A DNA stretch of 64,000 bases from Leguminivora glycinivorella (taxonomy: Eukaryota > Arthropoda > Insecta > Lepidoptera > Tortricidae). The translations under genes were made by a program, and so were the position numbers. The DNA lies in contig NC_062982.1 of NCBI RefSeq assembly GCF_023078275.1, forward strand, positions 20,672,695 to 20,736,694, read 5' to 3'. Each line of letters begins with the position of its first letter. Within the stretch, counting starts at the first letter, position 1. This document shows positions 10,690-21,530 of this stretch, piece by piece. The notes beneath the pieces are model-generated. The model was given only the letters and a program-made list of their open reading frames with translations, did not search any database and was not told the origin of the DNA.

Positions 10690-10984
10690 GGGTCAAATAT
10701 CGGATATAAATGTTTCCAGAATCGTTCACAGGCGGCAGAGGGGGTATTATCATAGGCCTCTCTTCTGTAGGTAGCTGGGTCGGCAGGGTTTGTAGATTTG
10801 GTAGGTTCGGTAGATTCGGTAGGTCTGGTAGATTTGGTAGATTCGGTAGGTACACTTCCGGAGGTTCGGTTTCTTCTAGTTCTTCCGTTTCGTCTGTTTG
10901 GAAATAGTTATCGTTTGAACGCGAGCGGTCGTCGTATTTTTGTTTAAGTTTTGTTTTTGGTTGTGATTTGATTTTTGACTTATG
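10690..10984 (-). CDS. Candidate host exon with LPN repeats (hypothetical)
   Basis: The minus strand is open for about 98 codons. It encodes a basic start (lysine- and glutamine-rich), an acidic stretch (TDETEELEETEPPE), repeats of the tripeptide LPN (LPNLPNLPDLPNLPNLPNL), then a Pro-rich segment. The frame meets GTAAGT, a perfect intronic donor consensus, at 10689-10684. Beyond that the translation loses this character. No good acceptor or start codon is visible upstream, near the stop at about 10985. The protein is not recognised. The 9-bp DNA repeat behind the LPN units could by itself produce an open frame, so this may not be a gene. If real, the nested retrotransposons at 3.8-10.6 kb would lie in its downstream intron. 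Confidence 0.35.
10780..10853. repeat. 9-bp imperfect tandem repeat (GGTAGATTC-like)
   Basis: About eight units of GGTAGATTC and variants. On the minus strand they encode the LPN tripeptide repeats of the candidate exon. Confidence 0.8.
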
Positions 10985-11275
10985 TTTAACTTACACTAGT
11001 TTTAATTCTTATTCTATATTTATCCAAAGTCAATAGTAAACACCATATTTATTGCCTTTGGATTTACAATGTGAAAATAATATATGAAAAGTGTTTTGCT
11101 CTCATTTCACATACTGGATTATTTTTGATGGAACTATAATAGTCTCTTAATTTTCAATCAGTAAAGTTAGCGGCTCTGTGGTAATAGTTTAATATGAGGC
11201 TCGGGTCCAGCACAGTAAACAGATTACAATCAGTTTCCTTCCAATCCTTATAACAGGTTATTTTATTCAGATATA

Positions 11276-11583
11276 AATATTGATATACGTAGGTTGAGTT
11301 ATACTAATCCTATTTACGAAGAAGCTGGTTACTATTTCAAATTGTGGAATATTGATATACGTAGGTTTGAGTCATACTCATCCTATTTACGAAGAAGCTG
11401 GTTACTATTTCAAATTGTGGAATATTGATATACGTAGGTTGAGTCATACTAATCCTATTTACGAAGAAGCTGGTTACTATTTCAAATTGTGGTTACTATT
11501 TCAAATTGTGGAATATTGATATACGTAGGTTGAGTCATACTAATCCTATTTACGAAGAAGCTGGTTACTATTTCAAATTGTGG
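11276..11583 (+). repeat. 72-bp tandem repeat, about 4 units
   Basis: The unit begins AATATTGATATACGTAGG and ends TTCAAATTGTGG. Units start near 11276, 11347, 11421 and 11511. A partial duplication of the unit's last ~19 bp lies before the fourth copy. No reading frame passes through it. Confidence 0.92.
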
Positions 11584-12712
11584 AAAGGGCATTTACTTGT
11601 GTTTATCATAAATGTAAGTTCCCGGATCATGAAGATTTTTTAATCTATCTTGTACATTTCGTACACTAATACTTTACAGGATTTTTATTCCGTCCATTAC
11701 AATTTTTTATTTTCTCTAGAACGATTCTCGATCTCTTAACTCTACGAAGAAACCAGATGAGAGTTCGCAAATTCAAAACTGAAGTGGACGTACTGCTCAT
11801 AACGATTACACCGTGTACCCGCTCATTTATTAAAAGGGTTAGGCAACAACTCCAGTATGCAACAATTAGTCAGGCACGATAGCCTTCAACTTTTTGCTCG
11901 GCGGGGCGAAATCTGTACAAAAGCTGTGAAACTCGATATATCGAAACTGGAACACTTGTTTACACAATGGGTATGAATTAAGTGGACAAACTTTGTCGAG
12001 AAATTTAGATCGTAATTTGGCTTTTTTCCTTTCAGGGCACCTCTGCCTTGTTTACCTTAAATTGAAAAAGTAGTTAGTGTGACCCAAAATTTTATTAAGA
12101 TTAAGAATGACACTGTAGGTGCGTCATACACAATCATACAATACTGTCATACACTTGCAACTCATGGGAAGGGAACTTCGTAAAAAACTTAAAAATAGCG
12201 TTCTGAATACTCGTAAACCCAGAGTGGGTTTTAAAACTTAACCTGGAAGTACCTACTGAATGTGCATTGGTGTGGAATCTCATTTCACTTGTTATACATA
12301 AATGTGGAAAATTCTGTCTAATCATATTGTGCCCTGATGATGTTATAGATTCACTTTGCATTGCTCAAATCAATACACATTTATAACATATCTATTGGCG
12401 GCCCCTTCATGTACATAGTGTACTTATAGGTACACCGTGCCTGTTACTTCGTTCTATAGTAGACTGAAACCATAAATCACGTATTGTTATCGAGAAAAAA
12501 AAACTCAATATCTGAAGTGTCTATGCAATAAATAAACAGCGGGCACATCGATTATAGAAAGATTTATATCTACTACTTTGACGTGCATACCATCATTCAT
12601 AATGCTCTATTCTATTGTGATCGTGTGTGATTTTGTGGAAGAATATCGTACCCAAATGTCAGGAAACTTGAATGAGTATTTGGATTGTTTTTTTTTAACA
12701 TAGTGAAAGGAT
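11584..12712. other. No feature seen
   Basis: AT-rich, with stops in all frames and no recognised repeat. A minus frame at 12134-12361 (75 codons) has no recognisable motif. Confidence 0.45.
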
Positions 12713-12854
12713 AAAATAATAGAAAGTTTTGTTTTATTCGCCAATACGGCGGTTATTCCATTCAATGTTAGCTAGACGGTCTAGGCATCTGTCCGGTAAA
12801 CAGACGGTGGTTCGATTCCAGTTATGGACACTAGAATAAGTAAAACTATTATCA
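12713..12854 (+). mobile_element. tRNA-like sequence between imperfect inverted repeats
   Basis: The centre (about 12770-12829) has a 5-bp stem TCTGT/ACAGA with a 7-base loop and a B-box-like GGTTCGATTCC, resembling a tRNA anticodon arm and T arm. The flanks GTTTTGTTTTATTC (left) and GAATAAGTAAAAC (right) are roughly inverted copies. This suggests a SINE or a MITE that captured a tRNA-like segment. It is not a working tRNA gene: the acceptor stem is not evident. Confidence 0.45.
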
Positions 12855-13570
12855 CTACATGTTTAGCTTTATTTGTGCAGTTTTAGTTACAAGTTTCCTG
12901 GAAACAACGATGTATAAAATTTAATCGAATTTACTTATTTTGAAATAAAAAAATGTGTACTAAATTTTACATCTAGGTGAATCAACTTTTTCTTGCCTGT
13001 TATTGCCATGGTTACGGTCCCCTGAGTCACGCTGGTTTTATGCAAAATTATGCTACTGAAATTATGCAAGCATGCATGTAGTCCATGTTTGAAGGTGGCA
13101 AATTAAGGAAAGGGCTTGTTGACACCAGAAAAACGCAAGTTGAAGAAAAATGCAAGAAAAAGTTGATTTATAAATATACTTTTTTCCATTTACCTTGAAA
13201 ACCACTTACTCACGATATACGATCCATATATTTGTAAAACACTCGAGTAAGTATCCAATTACCATATTGTAAAGGTTTTTCTTAATAAAATAAACAAATA
13301 CCCCACATATTTGCAAGCAATAATAAAATTACTGGCGTTCGGAAATTCTCATATAAAACGACACCTTTTTACGCTTACCCTTTTGATAAAAACAGGCGAT
13401 ATGTGAAGTTTATGTTTTTCAACATAAGGATTTTTTATTGAGATACCGGTATGATTATAAAAAGAAGAGTAGTAAGCTCTTCGAATAAATATTACGACGT
13501 AAAATCTCGGAATTCAAGAAGACCATAAAAACTTCAAAAGTTCGTATAAGTCAACGGAGGGCAAACTATT
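12855..13570. other. No feature seen
   Basis: AT-rich sequence without a convincing frame or recognised repeat. Confidence 0.4.
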
Positions 13571-13595
13571 TTCATCGCGGGCCAAAATTGGAAGG

Positions 13596-13794
13596 AATTT
13601 TAGAAGCGAGCAGGGCGCTTTGTTCTTCTTTTCATATGCGCACTGCCAAGGAGTGGAATTCCATGCTGGCGGCTATATTTCCGAGCTCATATAACATGGC
13701 AACCTTCAAATCTTCAAATCATCATCTAGGCGAGCTCACTCTATCGTAGGCCACGTCTTGGACTTTGGCTAGTCTGTGGCCAAGAGTGAGCTCA
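13596..13794 (+). pseudogene. C-terminal scrap of Jockey/CR1-type retrotransposon ORF2
   Basis: The plus strand encodes RTAKEWNSMLAAIFPSSYN followed by TFK, HHLGEL and a stop. This is the usual end of this retroposon family's RT protein (RTAxEWNSLPxxxFPxxYxxxxFK). Related scraps lie on the minus strand at 28005-28165 and 36403-36510. A Lep1 copy directly follows at 13795. Degenerate. Confidence 0.7.
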
Positions 13795-13971
13795 TCCATA
13801 CTAATATTATAAATGGGAAAGTGTGTGTCTGTTTGTTTGTCCATCTTTCACGGCAAAACGGAGCGACGAATTGACGTGAATTTTTAAGTGGAGATAGTTG
13901 AAGGGATGGAGAGTGACATAGGCTACTTTTTGTCTCTTTTTAACGAGAGAAAGCCGCGGGCAGAAGCTAGT
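13795..13971 (+). mobile_element. Lep1-type (Helitron-like) repeat, copy 1
   Basis: It runs from TCCATACTAATATTATAAAT to GCAGAAGCTAGT. It contains the conserved CACGGCAAAACGG and GACATAGGCTACTTTTTGTC blocks. The CTAG-type 3' end after a GC-rich segment fits Helitron-derived Lep1 elements of Lepidoptera. Other copies: 18945, 21353, 47939, 55956 and 58335. Confidence 0.8.
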
Positions 13972-14019
13972 TTATAATAAAACAAAAATAGACCATAAAT
14001 TAAATGTATTTTTCTACGG

Positions 14020-14116
14020 TGCTGGCCATATCACACACTATTTTGAAGGACCGGTAGCGGGCCGGATACAATCCTTTCGCGGGCCGTACATGGTACTTTG
14101 CCCACTGGTATAGGTC
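14020..14116 (-). repeat. Dispersed repeat fragment
   Basis: A stretch containing GCGGGCCGTACATGG and TTGCCCACTGGTA is reminiscent of a frequent lepidopteran repeat. A related short segment (GGCAAACTATTTTCATCGCG) occurs at about 13560. The two may be halves of one element split by the retroposon scrap and Lep1. Confidence 0.35.
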
Positions 14117-14239
14117 CTCTGGATATAAAATGGAATAGCCCGACTAATATTTTGATAACAGTAACACCTTAAAAATCGAAAGATTTTTTGAATTGTGATT
14201 TATCCAAGGCTTAATTAGACTGAAGGCTACTGTAACTCG

Positions 14240-14445
14240 CCACAATAGTTATTACAGATGTACTTATAGTGCGAAAAGGGTTTCCTTCGGAAACGTTCGT
14301 ATTTGTCATGCTAGTTCAGTCAATGTCAGTACATCTTGTATTGACACTGACTGAAATAGCATGACACGTTCGTACGTTTCCGTAACAATACGAAGGCAAG
14401 TCTTTTCGGACTACATCTGTATTGTAGCTACAGCACTGGCGATTG
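14240..14445. mobile_element. Foldback/MITE with imperfect terminal inverted repeats
   Basis: Left arm (ATTACAGATGTACTTATAGT, then GCGAAAAGGGTTTCC and GAAACGTTCGTA) and right arm (reverse complement, ending ACATCTGTATTGTAGC) pair over most of about 60 bases. An inner palindrome GTCATGCTAGTTCAGTCA / TGACTGAAATAGCATGAC also pairs. No coding capacity. Confidence 0.6.
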
Positions 14446-15819
14446 ATCGAATTGTTCGTTTTATTAACATTTTTTTTACCCATTATACACAGTAATTAAT
14501 TACACACAATAACGTTTTAAGTACACCGAAGTAAGCAAACTAATGGTTTTGTTCCAATAGAAATGATGAACAACAGACTATGACACGTTAAAATTCAGCG
14601 TCAAATTTATGAATACTATAAGCACCTTATATTCTATTAGGCGCCAGGCATAAACTTATAAAAGGGTTTCCAAAACAAATTAAACCAAAATCAATCTTAA
14701 CCCCTCCACATAAAAGTGATAAAGATCATAACATGCCCCCGTCTAAATGAATGGCATTCGAGACTAGACTAACCCCATTATCAGTTGACGTCTGAAGACA
14801 TATCTCTATCTCTTTCACGTTTATGAAGATATACTGACATAGAAAGGGATGGCATTAGAACATCACTCGCCACTTGGCATTGCAAGTATAGACAAAAAGG
14901 TTAAAAATAAAGAAAGCAGTGTTACCATTTTAAATTTGCGGTCGGAACTTACAACAGCAAACCACTTTAGGCTCTAATCCTATGTCTTTTGAGACGCTTC
15001 TTAATTTCTCGGATGGCAGTTGTTAAGTTGGCGGCATTATAACAATGGCCGCTAAACAAAGCGGATTTCCCTCAAAGGAGCTTTGGTGTGAAAAAAAAGA
15101 AGAAGCGGGAAATCGAAAAGCAACAAACGTACATTTTTCTGTAATGCCCGGGAAGTTCGCTCGCAGAAAATGTTACGTTTTTAATTGGGTAGCTTAACTT
15201 ATTAATTATTAAACAACACACTAGTAATTTTTCAATCAAGGATAACCATTGGTATCTAAATTATACCTACTTAGTTTCGGGAAATAATTTTATAATAAGT
15301 CACGGCATATATTGCGATTTCAAAGTGCGGGGTAAGACCATGAACCTACAATTCTATGGACGGATAACTCCGAAGAAAAACCTGTGATTCCATCATCCAC
15401 ATTGATAGCTTTGTCTATGACCTCATCCACTAATCTCCCGTCAGTCGGATCGAGGCGCCGAAAACATCTCCGGAAAAATAAGAAAATATGCCTACATGCG
15501 TTGTCAAATTGTATAAAAATGACAACAATCGAAAGAAAAAAAAATACGGAGCAACTTTTCATGCGTAAATTAATACTTTATCACGTTATTATGCGTAAAA
15601 TCACAATATTAATTAATGTTCATAATCGTAAACCAACAAACTGCAAAACAAGAGTGTCACCAGTATTTTTTTTTAAATAGTGTTAGCACACGGCGCACTG
15701 AGTCATTATTATTTGTTAAAATAAAAACAAGATATTTCTAAGTTTCAAGTAAAATAATAAATTTTTGTAAAATAATAAGTTTCAAGTAAAATAATAAGTT
15801 TTAAAATAATAAATCTATT
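14446..15819. other. Stretch without recognised repeat; one weak small ORF
   Basis: A minus frame at 15562-15320 encodes 80 residues. It begins MKSCSVFFFLSIVVIFIQF, which looks like a secretion signal, and ends in a more ordinary-looking acidic region (LDPTDGRLVDEVIDKAINVD). No homologue is recognised. The hydrophobic start comes from AT-rich, T-run DNA and may be fortuitous. Confidence 0.25.
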
Positions 15820-15821
15820 AC

Positions 15822-16056
15822 AGAGAAAATTAAAGAATCCAGACTGAGGTGGTTTGGACACGTTACGCGAAGACCCGAAAATCACGTCGTAAAGAAGTGC
15901 CTTTCCATGGCTAATCCAAAAAAAGGGAGGGGCAGGCCTTCAACTGCCTGGATGACAAACATCCAAAGAGACATGAAGGAGTTGGGCCTGACTAGTGACG
16001 ACGCTCATCAGCGAAATTCATGGCGCCTCAAGATTGGGAAAGCCGACCCCGCGTAA
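15822..16056 (+). pseudogene. C-terminal fragment of RTE-type retrotransposon ORF
   Basis: The open frame reads RLRWFGHVTRRPENHVVKK, then GRGRPSTAWMTNIQRDMKE and ends KADPA-stop. This is the typical tail of RTE-like non-LTR reverse-transcriptase proteins (RWxGHVxRR, GRPxxxW, D at the end). The fragment is about 78 residues and uninterrupted. The catalytic RT domain is absent. It is followed by an AAG-rich tail and lies in AT-rich DNA. Confidence 0.8.
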
Positions 16057-16094
16057 CGGGAAAAGGCGAGGACAAAGAAGAAGAAAGAAGTAAA

Positions 16095-17628
16095 ATAATA
16101 AATTTTTGATAAATTAAGTGAAGAATTGATTTTCTTTTGACCTGAATTATAATTATTTTGATTTTAAATCGTGTTTGCACATCGCAAGCCGTCTGCCATT
16201 GCTGGCTTGAAAGGTCGCCACCAAGCCATAAAATAAAATTTAAAAAAAAAACGTTCGCCATTGTTGGGTCACAGCCGGTCTTCAGTGAGACTCACTCTGT
16301 TCTATTACTACTCTGTGGGTAAGACAGCTGATTTTATTGATTAACATTTTAGCAAAATTTGCCCCTCCTTATGATTGTTATGATAAAGTTTGGATTCGAT
16401 AAGTAACCACCTTTGTAAAAAATATGAACAAATAACCACGTTAATTTAACGCATTCAAGTATTTAACGTCAAAAGTGAAGTTTTTGATTGCAGAAATTGA
16501 CACTTTTGTTTGAAGATACGTCATTTTTACACACGCACCCAACTAAAACTCAAACCGGCCAGTGCGAACCACTTTGCCATCAGCGTGTCATAAAGGCGCG
16601 CTCACACTCTGCGATTTTTCACAACACACCCGACACACGTAAACAAATCGGTATTCTATCGCCCTGCCGGGAGTTATCGCCCGCTCCAGGTTAATAGTAG
16701 ACATTAATATGAAACGCCGTGCTGTATTGTTTACAGATATCCGTATTACCATGGAACATTTTTCTCAACGTTGGCGGCCATTTTTAAAACCTTTCAAAAC
16801 GAAAACACTGTGGTGGTGTTATACTCAAGGTAACTATAAAAGCGAAGGAAAAACGAACTTACGAAGATAGATACATATACTAGCTTTTTGTATCTGGAAA
16901 ATGCTATCATATTTTTGCTCAATATCATAATATATGTTTAGATCCGAATAAAGGCAAACCGTAACGTTTTTTTATCATAATACGCTATGCTTATCTACGG
17001 GAACAGTAGGTACTATGGGTAGGTAGGTATTTTTTTGACTGGAAAAAATCCCATGCACTGCTTACCTACTGGTATAAGTTTCCCTAATTTATATTTTTTA
17101 AATATGTAGGTCCAAATGTCTGACCACGGGATATTTCAATGCAACAACACAAACATTATGAACAGTCAAGGGCCAGCGACATATTTCTAATCAGAGGAAG
17201 GTAAGTAAGAAGTTAATACACAAAATGACACGCTCGGCCCTATACAAAAAAATTATCAGAAGAAATAAGTAAGTTTTACCTCTAATCTTATTATAGTTCT
17301 GTGAGTAAGGTGTCTAAGTAAACTAGCTAACATAGTGCGCCCAAAACTGCTTTTATATGCTCACGTTCTTTGCATATTTCCTAATAAACCATCACGTGAC
17401 TGCTCCTATAATAATGCTCCCCCTATATAGGTCGACGGCATAAAAATATTCCATACATGAGGGATTGCCCTATAAATCAACGTATAAGTAACTATTCTTC
17501 AAGGCCATTAAGCAGAAACGATGCGCTTATTCTACTCAATTTCCTGAGACGATCGGCAGCCGCTTTTTTAGGAATCAGATATTCGGGACACGGACTGTTG
17601 TCAATAGACTACGCACAAAAAAAGATTA
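16095..17628. other. No feature seen
   Basis: Mixed AT-rich sequence. The frame 16488-16694 follows TTGATTGCAG, a weak acceptor-like site, but its product is unrecognised. A GTAAGA at about 16319 is an isolated donor-like match. Confidence 0.35.
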
Positions 17629-17747
17629 TCATCATCACCCTTTATCGCCCACTGCTCAGCATAGGCCTCTCTTCTAGTACGCCACTTCTCCCGGTCCTGG
17701 GCTAATCTCATCCAGTTGTGACCCGCAGTCAACGAGCCAACCCAAGA
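17629..17747 (-). pseudogene. C-terminal scrap of RTE-type retrotransposon
   Basis: The minus strand encodes AGHNWMRLAQDREKWRTRRE followed by AYAEQWAIKG and a GAT-rich end. This closely resembles the plus-strand scrap at 36180-36333, so both belong to the same subfamily. Confidence 0.75.
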
Positions 17748-17845
17748 TTATAATATAGATTATCCTACCGACTGCGCCATCTAAAATATGTAATTATGTA
17801 TTGCGACGGCTGAGTAAATAACATACGTATGATGGTTCTAAAACT

Positions 17846-17972
17846 GAGGGCCGGTTGCATCAAACCGTCTGTCACCGTTAAAGCGTTTGTTAAATTTTAT
17901 TGTATGGGAAGTTCCAAAGACGCTGCGTGACGATGATGTGTCTGTCAAATTTGGTTTATGCAACTGGCCCTT
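17846..17972. mobile_element. MITE, GGGCC-ended
   Basis: Ends GAGGGCCGGTTGCATCAAAC and GTTTATGCAACTGGCCCTTA are imperfect inverted repeats of about 25 bp. No coding capacity. Confidence 0.6.
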
Positions 17973-18409
17973 AGGGGCAGTCACCGTACAAAGATGCTTG
18001 TTATTTTTACAAAATTTCTATCTCAATCTAGATCCTATTGACGAACAAAAACCAGTGATTTCTTTCGCAAGTTTTCATTATAGTTTTAAGCGGTTGGGTA
18101 AAATGTACATTTTGAATTAAAAGTTGCGACTGCTGGGTCTTTTAAGTGACTAAATTGCCGTAGAACGTAAAAGAAAAAGACTATTCAGGCGGATTAGAAC
18201 TGTTTGAGAAAAATTACGTTTTTAAATAATGTACAAAGTACCTGCTTAATTAAGAGTTTTGAATGATTCACGGTTATTTTCATTAGACTTATATTGACCG
18301 GGATACAGACCGTGATTACCTTTTTGATTTTTGTCGAGCTCCCGATATCTCGACGCAATTGCATGCATCATGATCACGGAAAACTGACGAAGGCGGGTGG
18401 ATGTTAAAG

Positions 18410-18644
18410 TTGCATAGACAGCGCGCGATCTACCCTCCTTCGCGCGCGTCGGCTGCGTTCACTTTCAGCGTTACCATTGGTCGCATTCACACTCGATGGT
18501 CTGTCCAAACACACTACACTCACAGTGTCACTACGTTTGTTTAATTCTGACTTCACACTACGTTTGTTCAAAACTAGACAGTAATTACGTAGCCTTCATA
18601 CAAAAACGAACACGGCGTGTTTTCTAACATACACCATCTAACAG
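18410..18644 (+). promoter_or_regulatory. Candidate promoter and 5' non-coding exon with splice donor
   Basis: A CpG-rich patch (18420-18485, containing GCGCGCGATC and CGCGCGCGTCGG) is followed by about 150 bases with a repeated CACACTACGTTTGTT motif. It ends at AACAG|GTAAGTGAT, an excellent donor at 18645. The arrangement resembles a housekeeping-type promoter with a 5' UTR exon. No following exon can be identified here. Confidence 0.3.
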
Positions 18645-18944
18645 GTAAGTGATCTGTGAATATATTATAATATGCGGGGTCTTGTTTGCACGGAGCGAGG
18701 GGATGCCTAATATTACAGTATACGCCTCTGTTTTATTAACGGAAAAATCTTCAATATTAGCTCAAGCATTTTAAGGTAGAGAGTTGCTAAGTGGTGGGTT
18801 GCTTTGCTTATAATCATAACCCGGGGTTTTGGGTGTGGCACGTTTTACCCTAAGAAATAGGTAAATGGGAAGGTAAAACCGAATTCACGTTAAACATTTG
18901 ATACCTAGTTTCAAGCACATTAGGAACTAATTAATTATTATTAA

Positions 18945-19124
18945 CAAGCTTTTGCCCGCGGCTTTGATCGCGTTAGAAAGAGACAAAAAGTAGCCTATGT
19001 CGCTTTCCATCCCTTCAAATATTTCCACTTAAAAAATCACGTCAATTCGTCGCACCGTTTTGCCGTGAAAGACGGACAAACAAACAGACACACACACTTT
19101 CCCATTTATAATATTAGTATGGAT
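18945..19124 (-). mobile_element. Lep1-type repeat, copy 2
   Basis: Full-length reversed copy, from AGCTTTTGCCCGCGGCTT to ATAATATTAGTATGGAT, with all conserved blocks present. Confidence 0.8.
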
Positions 19125-20400
19125 CCAATGTTTGGTAACTTTCACAATAAAGTGACATATTAAAATATGAAATCTTTGTTCCATCCAAAACATCCTTTGC
19201 TCATAAAATATGCTAGGGCAGACCCCTGTCTGCTGTAATTAGTTGGCTTACTGGTGTCAGCAATCAAGAACGTACCGTTAGGTTACGTACGCTACATTTA
19301 AAATAATATTAGGAATTTGCTTGTTTTTTTTTTTCATTTAAAGGTTCCAATGGATAATTACATATAAAAAACCATTAACCAATCCATTAAATCAATTTAA
19401 ACATTGCTAAATAAAATGGCTGTTGACTGATATTCCATACTTCCACAATATACACCTAAAGTTCCATCAAACTCATCTTCCGCAAGTTCTCGGAAGCTAT
19501 AAGAAGCTCACAGCAATATCGCATCGTCATAATAACTTTTCCATTGACTAACCCTCATAGACCCGAGTCGCATAGTTTCGCCCCTATCGCACTTATAAAT
19601 AGTGCGAAAAGGACGGCCTGACGTTAGGTATACCTATTGTTTATACCGCGACCGTGCTTGCCTACTTGAGTTTTGAATTGTGCAGACACAGAGACGATAT
19701 AATACTAGAGACCTATTATTGTATTCCCACCGCTAGGTAACCTAGCCTAGGTTCCACCATTCGAAAATCATCGTATTAATAGAATTTAAATGCCAGTAGT
19801 GAAGACAGTATTTATGAAATCCACGCAACCTAGCGCGCTTGATAAAAAATCGTTCAAAATAGGCCATTTCTTTCTCATATCGTTATTCTTTCCTCGTTAC
19901 CCGTCTTGGTCGCAAAAATCCCACATTTAAAAAAGTGTCCAGTTTCAAAGAGTGTAAAACGTCGAATTAATAAAGGCAGTCCGCGAATCCGCATACGATT
20001 CAAGATACATTGAGGACTATTAAAGTTTGCCACCGACCGATCAAACACCGCAATGTAGTGTAACTCGCATGCGAGATCTTGTACCGTCTAATCAGCCCTA
20101 AACCTCACATATATGAGCAAATGGTCTGTGAATCCTGCACTCTATATTTCCCACAGTAAAATCTACATTGTACCGCTCATCATTATCTCATTCGGTTGGC
20201 AGGTGCAGCTATAAACCTTTTTAATATTGCCCCTAAGTGCACTACAGTTATATGAAGTTTTGAGTGCAGTGAATGTTTTAGTGTAACTGGAGTTTGATGC
20301 GTTTGTAGAATATTGAATAAGACAGAAACTACATTCCACTTGTCACTTACTTATATGATAAAATTAAGTGAGATCGCCTGTAACACAAAACTACTTACTA
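19125..20400. other. No gene seen; minor repeat traces
   Basis: A short hairpin (TCGCACTTATAAATAGTGCGA, about 19587) lies in otherwise unremarkable sequence. The segment near 20030-20105 (CCGCAATGTAGTGTAACTCG) is related to the inverted-repeat element at 47147-47283. Confidence 0.4.
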
Positions 20401-20409
20401 GAGCCTTAC

Positions 20410-20545
20410 CCCCTTATTCATAAACGTACTCGTAAGTTATGAAGCCGATAAAGTTCGTTTGTCCCTTTCCGACGTATTGGTGTGATAAAAAAAGGACAAA
20501 CGAACTTGATAACTTTGCTAAGTTCGTTTCGTCAACTTACTGACG
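20410..20545. mobile_element. MITE-like inverted repeat
   Basis: The arms AAGTTCGTTTGTCCCTTTCC and AGGACAAACGAACTT pair around a short centre. Outer segments (CGTACTCGTAAGTTA / TCAACTTACTGACG) pair partly. No coding capacity. Confidence 0.5.
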
Positions 20546-20546
20546 T

Positions 20547-20750
20547 GGTCCAGGGATTTTATCAAATCCCTAAACAAATCTAGTGAAATGACAAAACGTG
20601 GCGTGTCTAATGGCCGATTTTGTGATCGATCTAAAAGTCAGGGATTTAGTCAAATGACTAAAATTTTCTAGAGAAATGATGAAATGGATTCGCCATTTTG
20701 ACATCCTGCGTGATTTGATCAAATCCCTTAGAGATTTGATCAAATCTCTG
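20547..20750. repeat. Dispersed near-palindromic motifs (GGGATTTGATCAAATCCC-like)
   Basis: Versions of AGGGATTTKATCAAATCCCT occur at about 20550, 20640, 20712 and 20732. The best is GATTTGATCAAATCCCT next to GATTTGATCAAATCTCT. The function is unknown; they may be arms of degenerate foldback elements. Confidence 0.5.
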
Positions 20751-20773
20751 TTTTGGCCATTTCCCTACGACAT

Positions 20774-20802
20774 ATATATACTACTACTACTACTACTACT
20801 TC
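20774..20802. repeat. (TAC)n microsatellite
   Basis: Short run of TAC units at the 3' end of the minus-strand RTE fragment, which is consistent with the simple-repeat tails of RTE elements. Confidence 0.85.
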
Positions 20803-21050
20803 ACTGGCTCAGCGACCCAAAAAGGATCTTGACCTCCGACACAAGAGATCGCCACTCTGCCCTATCCTGCGCCACTTCACGCCAGTTGGGTACACCGAGT
20901 GCGGACAGGTCTTTCAGGGCTTCCTCGCACCAGCGATATCTGGGACGCCCACGCGGACGTTTTCCACCCGGGTGGCCCACATATGCTCTTCTCACACCAC
21001 GATCCTCTCCCATCCTTTCCAGGTGGCCGAGCCAGCGGAGTCGTGTGATC
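20801..21050 (-). pseudogene. C-terminal fragment of RTE-type retrotransposon ORF
   Basis: The minus strand is open and encodes ITRLRWLGHLERMGEDR, then KRPRGRPRYRWCEEALKDL and NWREVAQDRAEWRSLV up to a stop at 20801. These are the conserved tail motifs of RTE-like retroposons (LRWxGHxxRM, RGRPxxRW, W..A.DRxxW). About 83 residues remain, with no frameshift. A (TAC)n run follows the stop, as is usual for the family's 3' end. A (TA)n run lies at the 5' truncation. Confidence 0.85.
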
Positions 21051-21052
21051 TC

Positions 21053-21077
21053 TATGTATATATATATATATATATAT
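21053..21077. repeat. (TA)n microsatellite
   Basis: About 12 TA units at the truncated end of the RTE fragment. Confidence 0.9.
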
Positions 21078-21352
21078 TTAAATAGGTACTACTGATACAT
21101 AGTTATTCACGAATTTAAGTAAAAATTACATAAACACTACCTTGATAAACACCAGCTGGATTTTCTAGAACGTATAACACGTTCGCTGTATAATTTAGTA
21201 ACGTACCTACGCTTTTAGCCCGAGGTTCTAAACCTGGCAACTTTCCCTATACTTTCAAACATAAAGGCTGTGCGCGCTTTTACACACGAGGAATCTCCAT
21301 CATCGAGAGATTTATTATGGGTTATAAATGTTATTATATGAAAATTATGAAT

Positions 21353-21530
21353 ATCCATACTGATATTATAAATGGGAAAGTGTCTGTTTGTTTGTCCGCC
21401 TTTCACGGCAAAACGGAGCGACGAATTGACGTGATTTTTTAAGTGGAGATAATTGAAGGGATGGAGAGTGACATAGGCTACTTTTTGTCTCTTTCTAACG
21501 CGAGCGAAGCCGCGGGCAAAAGCTAGCTAG
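21353..21530 (+). mobile_element. Lep1-type repeat, copy 3
   Basis: Near-complete copy starting ATCCATACTGATATTATAAA and ending CGCGGGCAAAAGCTAGCTAG. Confidence 0.8.

Noticed and set aside
10565..10760. Plus-strand frame (TSNQVTVVFRKSGHKKQ...) opposite the LPN candidate
   Set aside because: No start, splice site or recognised motif. The opposite strand has better exon features, so it is probably a shadow.
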